In this document: in pieces, positions 16,402 to 25,509 of the stretch
Position numbering within the stretch: the stretch's first letter is position 1
Layout: each line of letters opens with the position of its first letter
Assembly: GCA_032229975.1 (NCBI GenBank)
Contig: JAVXVG010000045.1
Coordinates: 46,515-110,514, forward strand
Origin: JAIVGV01 sp032229975
GTDB lineage: Bacteria > Acidobacteriota > Blastocatellia > Pyrinomonadales > Pyrinomonadaceae
Reading direction: 5' to 3'
DNA: 64,000 bases
Position numbers and translations under genes: made by a program
Notes under the pieces: generated by a model
Told to the model about the DNA's origin: nothing
Seen by the model: the letters and a program-made list of their open reading frames with translations, nothing else
Database searches by the model: none

Positions 16402-17013
16402 GTGCCGAGTCGCAGACGACTTGCGTTGATCGCCTGTACGTCGCTCCTGCTCGTCGGCGCGACGCTCGTCTTCACGCGTCTGCCCTGCCCAACACGCGGC
16501 TGCGCGCTCACCGCAGAGAAACGCGCGCTGGCCCTGCTCAAGAATCGCGACACACAGCCGCTCACGACCGACTTCGATTCGCGCATCACGCTCGACGCAT
16601 TGCTCGCGCCGGGCGACGACCACGCGCGCTGGCCCGACTCGCGCGCGAGCGTAATCGAAGGCTACGTGATCGACGTGCAAGTGGGGAGCATCGAGGCAGC
16701 AAACTGCTTCTCGCTCACTCGTCGAGACGTGCACATACACGTCGCGACGAGGTCCGACTCGAAGTTGCGCGAGAGCGTCGTCGTCGAAGTCACGCCGCGC
16801 TCGGCTGATGCGGCACGCGCGCGCGGCGAAGACTGGTCGCTCGCGGTTCTCAAACGTTCATTGGTCGGCCGTCGCTGTCGCTTCGAGGGCTGGTTGATGT
16901 TCGACCGCGAGCACGCCGCCCAGTCGGAGAACATCGCGCCGGGCCATCCCGTCAACTGGCGCGCGACCGCTTGGGAGCTTCATCCCGTGACGCGCATCGA
17001 AGTGATCGATTGA
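16402..17013 (+). CDS. Hypothetical exported protein, possible OB-fold
   Basis: The N-terminus has a basic region followed by a hydrophobic stretch LALIACTSLLLVGATLVF, either a signal peptide or an anchor, and then PCPTRGC with two cysteines. The body (about 80-200) alternates beta-like segments: IEGYVIDVQVG, DVHIHVATR, VVVEVTPR and RRCRFEGWLMFDRE, ending NWRATAWELHPVTRIEV. This resembles small OB-like nucleic-acid-binding or phospholipase-associated domains, but I do not recognise a family. The start used is GTG 16402. No operon partner is evident; the next gene is convergent. Confidence 0.55.
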   Translation: MPSRRRLALIACTSLLLVGATLVFTRLPCPTRGCALTAEKRALALLKNRDTQPLTTDFDSRITLDALLAPGDDHARWPDSRASVIEGYVIDVQVGSIEAANCFSLTRRDVHIHVATRSDSKLRESVVVEVTPRSADAARARGEDWSLAVLKRSLVGRRCRFEGWLMFDREHAAQSENIAPGHPVNWRATAWELHPVTRIEVID

Positions 17014-17053
17014 TAAGAGCTTTGCATTCAAGCGCGCGAGCTTCGCACGTCGC

Positions 17054-19405
17054 CTACTCTTTAGCGAACAGCTTGAACGTGAGACCGAGCGTGAGGCCGA
17101 AAGGATAACCGGGCGTGCCGTGGATGCGCTCGACGACGGGATCGGTCGGGCGCAAGCGCGAGGCGAAAAAGTTCTGCGTCTCGAAGAAATGTTTGTTGGT
17201 GAGATTGTCGATTGCGGCGTTGAAGTCGAGCCAGCGACGCAGTCGCCGCTTCATGCTGAAGTCGAGCACGTCTGATCCTGCGGCGCGGATGGAAGCATCT
17301 GATCCGTCGAGTCGATAGTTGCCCGTGTGACGATAGTTGAGCGAGGCTGTGAAGGCCCGCTTGGTCGCGTAGGTGAGCGATCCATTCGCGACTGTGTGCG
17401 GCGCGCTATCGACGTAGAGACGCTGGTGCGTGGCGCGATAGAAAGCGTTGGAGACCTGCGTGAGACCGCCGTCGAAGGTGAGAGAGCGCATGATTCGCGC
17501 GGACGTTTTCAACTCGAAGCCGTAAGAACGACTCGGGCCTTTGAACTCGAAGCTGCCGTCGTCTGGAACGTAAACCTGCTCGTTGGATCGGTCGATGAGA
17601 AAGAGATCGGCGACGAGCGAGACGCGACCGAGTTTGTTCGCCGCGCCGAGTTGGTAGAAGTCCGTCGTTGAAACTTTCTCGCCCGCAGGCTGCTCGACGA
17701 CGCCGCGCGCGTCTTGGCTCGCGATGCCGCGACCATAGTTGAAATAGAAAGTTGTGGGGAACGAATCGTTCGGGTTATAGGAGACGGCGAGCTTGGGCTG
17801 AAAGCGTCCCGCGCCTTCGTTGCCGGAGTGGGCCGGATCGATGTGGTCGTCAACGCGGAAGCAAAACTCGTCGAAGCGCAAGCCAGTCTCGACGCGCAGG
17901 TGGCCGTGGATGAAGTAGAGACCATTCTGCGCGTATGCGCCGACGCTCGAGACGCGCGCGTGCGCGCTCGCGAGCGACTCGAAGGGATTGCGTCGGAAGG
18001 CGCGGCTCAGCCCGACGTTGATCTGATTGTCGTGATAGTTGCCGCCGTAGGTGAGCAGCGCGGGCACGCCGAAAAATCTGTAGGGCTGCGTGAGTTGAAG
18101 GTTCGCGCCCTGCTGCAAGCGTGAGTCGTGCTGTTGAATCTCGTCGCCGCGCGCCGTGTCGTTTAGAAAGAAAGTGAAGTCCGAGTAGAGATCGAAGAGC
18201 GAGCGTGAGACGAACGCATCGGCCTTGAGCGTCGCGCCTTTATTCGACTCGCGTCGATAGTAGAGCGCAGCAACGCCTGTACGCACGCGACCGCCGAGCG
18301 ATGGATCGACGAAGCCGAAGCGATCTAGTCGTCCGGCGGCCACTTCGTCGAGCGGGATTTGACCGGATGAGTTGAAGTCGTTGCGACCGAAGTTGAATTT
18401 CACGCCGACGGCTTCGTGCTCGCTTAATTTGCGCGTGTAGTTCGCCGTCACGTTGTCGCGGCTGTAATCGAGCGGGCGCAGGAAGGGGCCCGAAGTGCGC
18501 GAGGCTTCGTAGGCGATGAAGGAATCGGCCTGTTTGAGCCGAGGGCTGAAAGCGATGAAGGCACGGCGCGTATCGAACGAGCCGCCTTGCAGTCGTAACG
18601 TGACGAGATCGGGGAGCGATTCGCGCAGACGTATGTGCACGACGCCGAGGCCTGAGAAGTCGCCGTACTGAGCGGAGAAAGGGCCATTCAGCACGTCCAC
18701 GCCTTCGACCAGCTCCGGCGTGAGACTCTTCAACTGTCCGAGGTAGCCCTGCCCGTGCCCCTGCGTCGCCTGATTCTGCTGCACGTCGTCAACTAAAACT
18801 TTCAGGCCGCCCGATACGCCGCCGTGATCGAGATTGAAGCCGAAGCGTCGCACTTCGAGCGACTTCCCGCCGCCCTCGTGCTGGCCCGCGTCGATCCCCG
18901 CGTTCAAGGTTTGCAATAGCTGATCGTCGCGTAAGAAAAGTGTGTCCTTGTAAACTTTGTCGTCGCGCCGCTCGATGGAAGGATCGAGCGTGCTCGCGCG
19001 GATAACGACGCTCTCACTCACGGGTGGGACGACGAAGTTGACGACGACGCGCAGGTTCTCGCACGTCTCTCCCGCGCCGATGGCCTTCGAGACGAGCGCG
19101 ATATTTTTGCCGAAGAACTTGAGCAAGAACGCTACGCCCGTAGGCACGACCGCGCGGAAGTTCCCTGCCGCATCGCTCAACGTCTGCTGTTGGCCCGCCG
19201 ACGTGCTCACGACGATAGTCACGCCGGGCACGACTTCGTCCCGTTGCGTCACGATGCGGCCCGACACAACGCGCGTTGCGCTCCCCTGCGCGAAGAGCGT
19301 CGGCGCGCAGCAGACGAGCGTGCAGAGCGCAACTAACAAGAGCACGCTGGACGCGCCGCGTCGTTGCACGCCGGATGTGTGAATCGTCTTTGACTTAGAG
19401 ATCAT
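17054..19405 (-). CDS. TonB-dependent outer membrane receptor
   Basis: The mature layout is clear: a signal peptide with SSVLLLVALCTLVCCAPTLFAQ, a carboxypeptidase-regulatory-like beta-sandwich (VSGRIVTQRDEVVPGVTIVV), a TonB plug (about 130-260, with VDVLNGPFSAQYGDFSGLG) and a long beta-barrel ending FGLTLGLTFKLF. Such receptors import carbohydrates or siderophores across the outer membrane using TonB energy; the substrate is unknown. I start it at ATG 19405 because the longer frame to 19609 has an Arg-rich prefix and overlaps the upstream gene; the ATG overlaps the glycosyltransferase stop as TAATG. Its place in a polysaccharide locus is unusual and may link it to uptake of sugars. Confidence 0.85.
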   Translation of the reverse strand: MISKSKTIHTSGVQRRGASSVLLLVALCTLVCCAPTLFAQGSATRVVSGRIVTQRDEVVPGVTIVVSTSAGQQQTLSDAAGNFRAVVPTGVAFLLKFFGKNIALVSKAIGAGETCENLRVVVNFVVPPVSESVVIRASTLDPSIERRDDKVYKDTLFLRDDQLLQTLNAGIDAGQHEGGGKSLEVRRFGFNLDHGGVSGGLKVLVDDVQQNQATQGHGQGYLGQLKSLTPELVEGVDVLNGPFSAQYGDFSGLGVVHIRLRESLPDLVTLRLQGGSFDTRRAFIAFSPRLKQADSFIAYEASRTSGPFLRPLDYSRDNVTANYTRKLSEHEAVGVKFNFGRNDFNSSGQIPLDEVAAGRLDRFGFVDPSLGGRVRTGVAALYYRRESNKGATLKADAFVSRSLFDLYSDFTFFLNDTARGDEIQQHDSRLQQGANLQLTQPYRFFGVPALLTYGGNYHDNQINVGLSRAFRRNPFESLASAHARVSSVGAYAQNGLYFIHGHLRVETGLRFDEFCFRVDDHIDPAHSGNEGAGRFQPKLAVSYNPNDSFPTTFYFNYGRGIASQDARGVVEQPAGEKVSTTDFYQLGAANKLGRVSLVADLFLIDRSNEQVYVPDDGSFEFKGPSRSYGFELKTSARIMRSLTFDGGLTQVSNAFYRATHQRLYVDSAPHTVANGSLTYATKRAFTASLNYRHTGNYRLDGSDASIRAAGSDVLDFSMKRRLRRWLDFNAAIDNLTNKHFFETQNFFASRLRPTDPVVERIHGTPGYPFGLTLGLTFKLFAKE

Positions 19406-20478
19406 TACAGGCCTAGCTCCCCCTTGATCGCGCGCAAATTCTCTTCCGCCTCGCGCGTGAAAGTTTCGGCCCAAGCCTTTACGTCGTCGTGCGGCGGATG
19501 AAAGAGCGCGCGGCGCAGTTGTTCGCAGAGGGCCACCACGTCGCCGAACTCGTAGGTCAGCATCCCGCGTGTTTCGCCTACGCTCGTCGCCACGACGGGC
19601 ACGCCGCACCAGATCGCTTCGACGCGCGAGATGCCGTAGCTCTCGTAGGCGAATGTACGCGCGAAAGCGTCGCTGCGTTTGAGAATCTGATAGACCTCCG
19701 CGTTCGGCACGTTCTCTAAGATCGTGATCCAGTCTTCACGACCGCGCAAAACTTCCGCTCGATAAGTCTCGTTGCGCGCGAACGCACCGTCTAAGAGCAC
19801 GAGTCCGATCTCTTCGTTCGTCTCTGCGCGCAGGCGTTCGACGGCCTCCGCCGCGTGCGCGAAGCCGTACTCTGGGATGAAGACGCCGATAGAGCAGACG
19901 CGCAAGGGCCGACGCAGGTACGGTGCGATCTGCTCTTCCGTCGCATCTGAGAGCGGCGCGTCGTGCGCGTGCGCGGCCATCGGCAGTAGCGATGGAACGA
20001 CTGTCACGCGCTGTCGAACCTTGATCTCTTCAACCAACCAGCGTCGCAACTCTTCACTCACGACGACGAACTCGGCGACTGATGCGACTGCGCGTTTGAA
20101 TAGTGAACGCTGCAAGCGGCCGAAATTTTTGTAACGCGCGGGCAGCGATCCATCGTGCACGTTCTTGATCCATTCGACGCCGAGCGCGCGCGTGAGCGCG
20201 AGCCACAGTGGGAGCAGCAATGGATGGGGATATTCGAGATGGAAGTGCGAGGCATCGAGCACGCGCGCGCCGCGCCCTTCCCCGATGAGCGCGGGGACGA
20301 TGCCGAGTCGCCTATGTCTGATCCGTCGCACGCGCTCGTCTTGCGTCGCGTCTTCGCCCGCGAGAGACCAGACGCGCACGCCGGAGTCGCGCAGGTGTTC
20401 AAGGAGCGCGCTTAGATAGACGGAGACGCCTCCGTGTGGCGGCGGCAGGGGCCCGAATAGGATGACCTTCTTCTTCAC
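19405..20478 (-). CDS. Glycosyltransferase, GT4-like
   Basis: The protein has a GT-B fold: an N-terminal VILFGPLPPPHGGVSVYLSALLEHL, a middle FVVVSEELRRWLV, and a C-terminal EVYQILKRSDAFARTFAYESYGISRVEAIWCGVPVVAT, where the E(x7)E donor-binding motif of GT4 enzymes is recognisable. It transfers a sugar from a nucleotide donor in the cytoplasm. The stop overlaps the TonB receptor start by one base. Length, 357 residues, is normal. It is divergent from the GT2 gene at 20683, with about 200 bases between them. Confidence 0.85.
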   Translation of the reverse strand: MKKKVILFGPLPPPHGGVSVYLSALLEHLRDSGVRVWSLAGEDATQDERVRRIRHRRLGIVPALIGEGRGARVLDASHFHLEYPHPLLLPLWLALTRALGVEWIKNVHDGSLPARYKNFGRLQRSLFKRAVASVAEFVVVSEELRRWLVEEIKVRQRVTVVPSLLPMAAHAHDAPLSDATEEQIAPYLRRPLRVCSIGVFIPEYGFAHAAEAVERLRAETNEEIGLVLLDGAFARNETYRAEVLRGREDWITILENVPNAEVYQILKRSDAFARTFAYESYGISRVEAIWCGVPVVATSVGETRGMLTYEFGDVVALCEQLRRALFHPPHDDVKAWAETFTREAEENLRAIKGELGL

Positions 20479-20682
20479 GCGAGAAGTTGCTGTGTGTGCG
20501 CGCAGTCCACTTGATCGATCTTGCGAGTGCGCGGCGTCTTCGTCTCGTTTAACTTAAACGCGCGCGCGCAACGAAAGCAACCCGCGCACAGACCGCGACG
20601 CGCTTCTGATATAGTTTGCTGCCTCGAACTACGAAGAGCGCGCGTTGCCTTTAGACGCGCGCCAGCCACGCGACTGTACGTG

Positions 20683-21714
20683 ATGATTCTCCCGCAGCAC
20701 AGCGAGAACGAGAACGCGCCGACGGACGCGCGCATAAACGTCAGCGCGCGCCACGATGAGATGCCGGAAGCGAATGCGGTCTCGGTCGTCGTCCCTTCAT
20801 ATAATCACGCGCAGTTCATCGAGAGAACTCTGCGCTCTATCTTCGCGCAGACTCTCGCGCCCGCCGGACTCCTCGTTATCGACGACGGCTCGCAGGACGA
20901 TTCAGTGCGCGTCATCGAGCGTGCGCTCGCCGCGTGCCCCTTCCCGTGCGAGTTCGTCGCGCGCGCGAACCGTGGACTCTCCGCGACTTTGAATGAAGGG
21001 CTCGCGCGCGGCGCGCGTGGTCGCTACTTCGCCTATCTCGGCTCGGACGACGTGTGGCTGCCGGAATTTCTGAGCGCGCGGGTTGCACTTCTCGACGCGC
21101 GTCCGTCGTCCGCGCTCGCCTACGGCCACTGTTTCTACATCGACGCCGAGGATCGCATCATCGACTGCACCGCCGACTGGGCCACCTACGCCGACGGCGA
21201 TGCACGACAGATGCTCTGGCGCGGCACTGGCCCTCACAGCCCGACCGTCGTCTATCGTCGCGACGCGCTCGCGCGTTACGGCTGGCGAGAAGGCGCGCGC
21301 CTCGAAGACTACGAGTTATACCTGCGCCTCGCAGCCGATTCGGAGTTCGCTTTCGACCGCCGCGTGCTCTCGGCGTGGCGCGTGCACGGCAAGAACGCGA
21401 GCCGCGATCCTGTTTTCATGATGAACGAATGGTTCGACGCACAGCGTCGTGTCGCACGCGACACGGGCATGAGCGCGGGCCATCTCGCACGCGCGCAGGA
21501 CGCACTCGGTTGGGCGTGCGCGGAGAACTTTGCGCGTCGCAGTGAGCGTGCGAAGGCCTGCGCGGCTGCGTGGCATCACCGGCGCGGCTCGCAGTCGTTC
21601 GCCAATGCAGCGAAGATGTTGCTGCGCTTATTCGTCCCGCGCGCGGTGTGGCGCGGGCGCAAGATTCGGCGCGAGCGCGAGGCGGCCGAGCGATACGGGA
21701 CGCTCAAGTTTTGA
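20683..21714 (+). CDS. Glycosyltransferase, GT2 family
   Basis: The N-terminal half is a GT-A fold: VSVVVPSYNHAQFIERTLRSI and VIDDGSQDDSV for the nucleotide pocket, YLGSDDVWLPEFL with the DxD-like metal motif, and LEDYELYLRLA. The C-terminal part is basic and probably membrane-associating. It would add one sugar to a lipid-linked chain. I start at ATG 20683; upstream sequence to 20521 is Arg-rich and unlike the family. Length is about 343 residues, normal for GT2. It ends 53 bases before the convergent radical SAM gene. Confidence 0.88.
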   Translation: MILPQHSENENAPTDARINVSARHDEMPEANAVSVVVPSYNHAQFIERTLRSIFAQTLAPAGLLVIDDGSQDDSVRVIERALAACPFPCEFVARANRGLSATLNEGLARGARGRYFAYLGSDDVWLPEFLSARVALLDARPSSALAYGHCFYIDAEDRIIDCTADWATYADGDARQMLWRGTGPHSPTVVYRRDALARYGWREGARLEDYELYLRLAADSEFAFDRRVLSAWRVHGKNASRDPVFMMNEWFDAQRRVARDTGMSAGHLARAQDALGWACAENFARRSERAKACAAAWHHRRGSQSFANAAKMLLRLFVPRAVWRGRKIRREREAAERYGTLKF

Positions 21715-21766
21715 ATCCGGCGTGGGAGTTGGTAGGCGCGTGCACAGCGTCGGGCCGATCTGTTAA

Positions 21767-23026
21767 TCAGCGAGCCTCGGCACGGGCTCGCGCGCGCGAG
21801 AGTTTGCGGGCGAGGTCGCGCGCCAAGTCGCGCCAGTGTGGCGCGCCCATCAGCAGATAGGCGACGACGCTGCGAAGCCTGCGCGTCGGCGAAGGATCGT
21901 GTGCGAGCGTGTGCATCAGATCATAAGACACGTCGAGGATCGTGGCGCGCACGTCGTCTTGTCTGAAAGGGATCGGGCACTTGTCGCAGATCAGCTCGTC
22001 GTCGCCCAGAGAGTGATTCAGGCCCATAGCCATCCCGTCGATCCTGTGCGCGATCTCGTTCTTCTCTCGCACGCTCAGGCCCTTTGAACTCTTGCCGAAC
22101 TTCTTGAACAGAGAGCGCGCCCGCCTGAACTTGTCGCCGTTCCAGACCTTGAAGAAGTCGTCACCGGCCGCGTACTCACCGAAGTCGTTGCGCTCGGCTG
22201 AGACGCCGCAGCAGGGCGAGACTTTGCCGTTCGGGTTCATCACGAAAGTCCCGTAGAGCCAAGAGCACGCGCGCCCCGCGTTCATCTGCTTCTCGGTCTC
22301 GCGCATGAGCCGGTTCTCGTCGTGGTACATGTTGTACTGCGGCAGCGTCGAAGGCTCGAAGCCCGCGCGGTAAGGTGCGAGCGGCATCTCCGCCGGAAAC
22401 ATCCTGACGCTATCCGCGCCCCACTCTCGATGAAACTTCACGGCCTCCTCGATCTCGTGCTCGTTGTGTCGGAAGACGAGAAACTGCCAGAGGACGTGCG
22501 GCGTCTGCGAACGGGCCCGTGCCTTCGCCTCCTGTATGCGCCGCATGTTCTCGCGCACGAGCGAGAGACTGCCGCCGATGCGATACTTGCGATAGGTCTC
22601 GTCGGAGACGCCGTCGAGCGAGACGATCAACGTGTCGAGCCCGCTTGCGACGAGACGCTCGATGTAGTCGTCCGTCAGCTTGATGCTCAGGTTCGAGCTG
22701 AGGACGATCTTTAACTGCTTCGTTTTCGCATAGCGGATCAACTCCGGCGTCTGCTTGTGCAGCAGCGGCTCGCCCCAGTTGTACATCCACAGGCGAAAGA
22801 CGTAGTCGCCGATCTCGTCGATGGCCGACTTGAAAAGATTCTCGTCGATGGAGGTGACGGGCCGCTCTCCGAGGCGCAGGCCCGTCGGGCAGGCCGGACA
22901 TTTCAGATTGCAGAAAGAGGTCGGCTCAAGATAAGCCTCGACCGGGTAGTTGCGCACGGCTTCGCGTTTGAGGGCCATGTTCAGCCTCAGCTTCGCCACG
23001 TTCCAGTATGCACGCATCTTCTTCAT
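21767..23026 (-). CDS. Radical SAM protein with SPASM domain
   Basis: The radical SAM cluster site is CNLKCPAC (CxxxCxxC) in PTSFCNLKCPACPTGL, followed by GGSLSLVRENMRRI and other barrel segments. A C-terminal SPASM-type region holds CSWLYGTFVMNPNGKVSPCCG and, later, CDKCPIPF, which can bind extra iron-sulfur clusters. Such enzymes start radical chemistry from S-adenosylmethionine; several act in polysaccharide, peptide or cofactor biosynthesis. Here the place between glycosyltransferase genes suggests a role in surface polymer modification, by inference. The start is taken at ATG 23026; longer frame to 23089 has no good ribosome-binding site. Confidence 0.85.
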   Translation of the reverse strand: MKKMRAYWNVAKLRLNMALKREAVRNYPVEAYLEPTSFCNLKCPACPTGLRLGERPVTSIDENLFKSAIDEIGDYVFRLWMYNWGEPLLHKQTPELIRYAKTKQLKIVLSSNLSIKLTDDYIERLVASGLDTLIVSLDGVSDETYRKYRIGGSLSLVRENMRRIQEAKARARSQTPHVLWQFLVFRHNEHEIEEAVKFHREWGADSVRMFPAEMPLAPYRAGFEPSTLPQYNMYHDENRLMRETEKQMNAGRACSWLYGTFVMNPNGKVSPCCGVSAERNDFGEYAAGDDFFKVWNGDKFRRARSLFKKFGKSSKGLSVREKNEIAHRIDGMAMGLNHSLGDDELICDKCPIPFRQDDVRATILDVSYDLMHTLAHDPSPTRRLRSVVAYLLMGAPHWRDLARDLARKLSRARARAEAR

Positions 23027-23264
23027 CGCAAACCACCCGCGCCAGCCACTCTCGAAGGCAGAGGCGCGATTAACTATTAACACGATCACGAACAGCTTCG
23101 CACGCCTCCGCCGCGCGCCTGCGCCGGAGGCTTTCTTGACGCTTCAACACACGCTGGCTAGACTCACCGACTTGGCTCGCGACGGCTCTTTCGTCATACA
23201 CTGACGACCGTCAAGTGTCGGCACGTGACGAGCGCGCGCGACGTATGATGGAAATTTGAATCTG

Positions 23265-24212
23265 ATGGACGTGAACACCAACGAGAGGGCCAGCGCGCCC
23301 GAAGCCACGACGACCGCCGACGCGCAACAGGGCCTGCGACGCGAGGTCGAGCGCGTGCGGAGCGGAAGCGTCACCGATGCACCGACGCTTCCGCGCGAGC
23401 CGCGCGTGCGTGTGAGGCCGGGCGGCGCAGGTCTGACCCCCGACTTGAAGGAAGTCTGGGCGTATCGCGAGCTGCTCTACTTCTTCGTCTGGCGCGACGT
23501 GAAGGTGCGCTACAAACAGACGGCCCTCGGCGCGGCGTGGGCCCTCATCCAGCCGCTCGCCACGATGCTCGTCTTCACGCTCTTCTTCGGCAAGGTCGCT
23601 GGCGCGAGCGCGCCGAATGTGCCCTATCCGCTCTTCGCTTACGCGGGCCTCGTGCTCTGGACGTTCTTCGCCAACGCCGTCTCGAATAGCGGCAACAGTC
23701 TCGTGAGCAGCGCGAACCTGCTCACGAAAGTTTACTTCCCGCGCGCGATCATTCCGGCATCAGCAGTGGCCGCCGGACTGTTCGACTTCGTGATCGCCTC
23801 CGCGCTGCTCGTCCCGCTTCTCCTCTGGTATGGCGTCGCGCCCGGTCGCACCATCGTCTTCGCGCCGCTCTTCGTCCTGCTTGCAACACTGTGCGCGCTC
23901 GGCGTGGGGATGTGGACTTCCGCGCTCAACGTGAAGTATCGCGACGTGCGTTATGTGCTGCCGTTCGCCGTGCAGGTCTGGATGTTCGCGTCGTCGGTGA
24001 TCGTGCCGTCGAGTTTTGCGGGCGCGCGCTGGCGTTGGCTGCTGATGCTGAATCCTCTGACCGGCATCATCGAGGGCTTTCGCGCTTCCGTCTTCGGACA
24101 AACGCTCGACTGGCCCTCGGTTGCCATCTCCGCGCTCATCACGCTCGCGCTGCTCTTCGCAGGGCTCGCCTACTTTCATCGCATGGAAGAGAATTTCGCC
24201 GACGTGGTCTAG
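23265..24212 (+). CDS. ABC-2 type polysaccharide export permease (Wzm/TagG-like)
   Basis: The membrane part shows six hydrophobic segments from residue about 85 onwards (for example VRYKQTALGAAWALIQPLATMLVFTLFF, LFAYAGLVLWTFFANAVSNSG). The N-terminal 55 residues are a charged cytoplasmic lead. LKEVWAYRELLYFFVWRDVKVRYKQT is typical of the Wzm/TagG family, which exports O-antigen, teichoic acid or capsule chains with an ATPase partner. The partner follows five bases later. I use ATG 23265, since an upstream TTG adds only three residues. Confidence 0.88.
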   Translation: MDVNTNERASAPEATTTADAQQGLRREVERVRSGSVTDAPTLPREPRVRVRPGGAGLTPDLKEVWAYRELLYFFVWRDVKVRYKQTALGAAWALIQPLATMLVFTLFFGKVAGASAPNVPYPLFAYAGLVLWTFFANAVSNSGNSLVSSANLLTKVYFPRAIIPASAVAAGLFDFVIASALLVPLLLWYGVAPGRTIVFAPLFVLLATLCALGVGMWTSALNVKYRDVRYVLPFAVQVWMFASSVIVPSSFAGARWRWLLMLNPLTGIIEGFRASVFGQTLDWPSVAISALITLALLFAGLAYFHRMEENFADVV

Positions 24213-24216
24213 GAAG

Positions 24217-25509
24217 ATGCAACCGATCATCAGCGTCCGCGACGTGAGCAAGCAATACCGCCTCGGCGCGGCGGGCATGAACTACCCGACGCTGCGCGCG
24301 TCGATCATGGGAATGGCAACTGCGCCGCTTCGGATGCTCACGCGACGACGCAACGGCAGCGCACAACGCGAGATGCTCTGGGCTCTGCGCGACGTGACGT
24401 TCGACGTGCGCGCGGGCGAAGCGCTCGGCATCGTCGGCAGAAACGGCGCGGGCAAATCGACGCTGCTGAAAATTCTCTCGCGCATCACGAAGCCGACGAG
24501 CGGCGGCGTCGATCTCTACGGGCGCGTCGGCTCGCTGCTTGAAGTCGGCACGGGCTTTCATCCTGAGCTAACAGGGCGAGAGAACATCTATCTCAACGGC
24601 GCGATTCTCGGCATGAGGCGACTTGAGATCGCGCGCAAGTTCGACGAGATCGTGGCCTTCGCAGAGGTCGAGAAATTTTTAGACACGCCCGTCAAGTTCT
24701 ACTCTTCCGGCATGTACGTCCGTCTCGCCTTCGCCGTCGCCGCGCACCTCGAGCCCGAAATTCTGATCGTCGATGAAGTGCTCTCGGTCGGCGACGCGGC
24801 GTTTCAGAAGAAGTGTCTGGGGAAGATGAGCGAGGTGGCCCACACGGGCCGCACGGTGCTCTTCGTCAGCCACGATCTCAACGCCGTCAACTCGCTCTGC
24901 GAGCGCGCGATCCTCTTGCATGATGGGGCGGTCGTCCTCGAAGGCGCGCCGCGCGATGTAACGGCTCACTATCTCGACCGCGCCAACAAGCTCTACACGC
25001 CCGTCACTTGGTTCACGCACGCGGGCATCGGCGAAGAGGTGCGACTCGTCGCGGCGACAAGCGTGCAGCGCGGCGAGGCCACCGGCGCGGTCAGTTGTCG
25101 CGAGCCGTTCAGCATCGCGCTCGACTACGAGATCAGGGAGAGCGTGCGCGGCTTGCGCCTCTTCATCATCGTGCGCAACGCGCGCGGCGAGATCGTGTTT
25201 ATGACCTCGGACTACGACGAGCCGACGGACGCGACGCTCACGCGCGAGGCGGGCCTCTTTACGAGTCGCATCCTTGTTCCCGGCGAACTGCTTAAGGCGG
25301 GCGGCTACTACGTCACGTTCGGCGCGGACGTGAAGAACGAGCGGATCGTTTACACGGCTGACGACGCGCTCTACTTCGACGTGTTCGACACCGTGGAAGA
25401 CCTGCAAGGCGACAGGCACAACCGCGTCGGCATCATCGCCCCCGTGCTGCGTTGGGAGACCGCGCGCGCATCCGTCGAGACTCAACGTGACGGAAGAGAG
25501 ACGACTTGA
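24217..25509 (+). CDS. ABC exporter ATPase with sugar-binding tail (Wzt-like)
   Basis: ATPase motifs are present: Walker A GRNGAGKSTLLKIL, a conserved FHPELTGRENIYLNG, the signature FYSSGMYVRLAFAVAAH, and Walker B EILIVDEVLSVGD. The C-terminal 150 residues form the beta-sandwich that Wzt proteins use to recognise the end of the polymer (DYEIRESVRGLRLFIIV). It drives export of finished polysaccharide with the permease just upstream. Start ATG 24217 follows the permease stop closely, with GGAAG as ribosome-binding site. Confidence 0.9.
   Translation: MQPIISVRDVSKQYRLGAAGMNYPTLRASIMGMATAPLRMLTRRRNGSAQREMLWALRDVTFDVRAGEALGIVGRNGAGKSTLLKILSRITKPTSGGVDLYGRVGSLLEVGTGFHPELTGRENIYLNGAILGMRRLEIARKFDEIVAFAEVEKFLDTPVKFYSSGMYVRLAFAVAAHLEPEILIVDEVLSVGDAAFQKKCLGKMSEVAHTGRTVLFVSHDLNAVNSLCERAILLHDGAVVLEGAPRDVTAHYLDRANKLYTPVTWFTHAGIGEEVRLVAATSVQRGEATGAVSCREPFSIALDYEIRESVRGLRLFIIVRNARGEIVFMTSDYDEPTDATLTREAGLFTSRILVPGELLKAGGYYVTFGADVKNERIVYTADDALYFDVFDTVEDLQGDRHNRVGIIAPVLRWETARASVETQRDGRETT

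Noticed and set aside
17327..18124. Long ORFs on the plus strand opposite the TonB receptor
   Set aside because: They are Arg/Val/Ala-rich shadow frames produced by high GC; the minus strand has clear receptor motifs.
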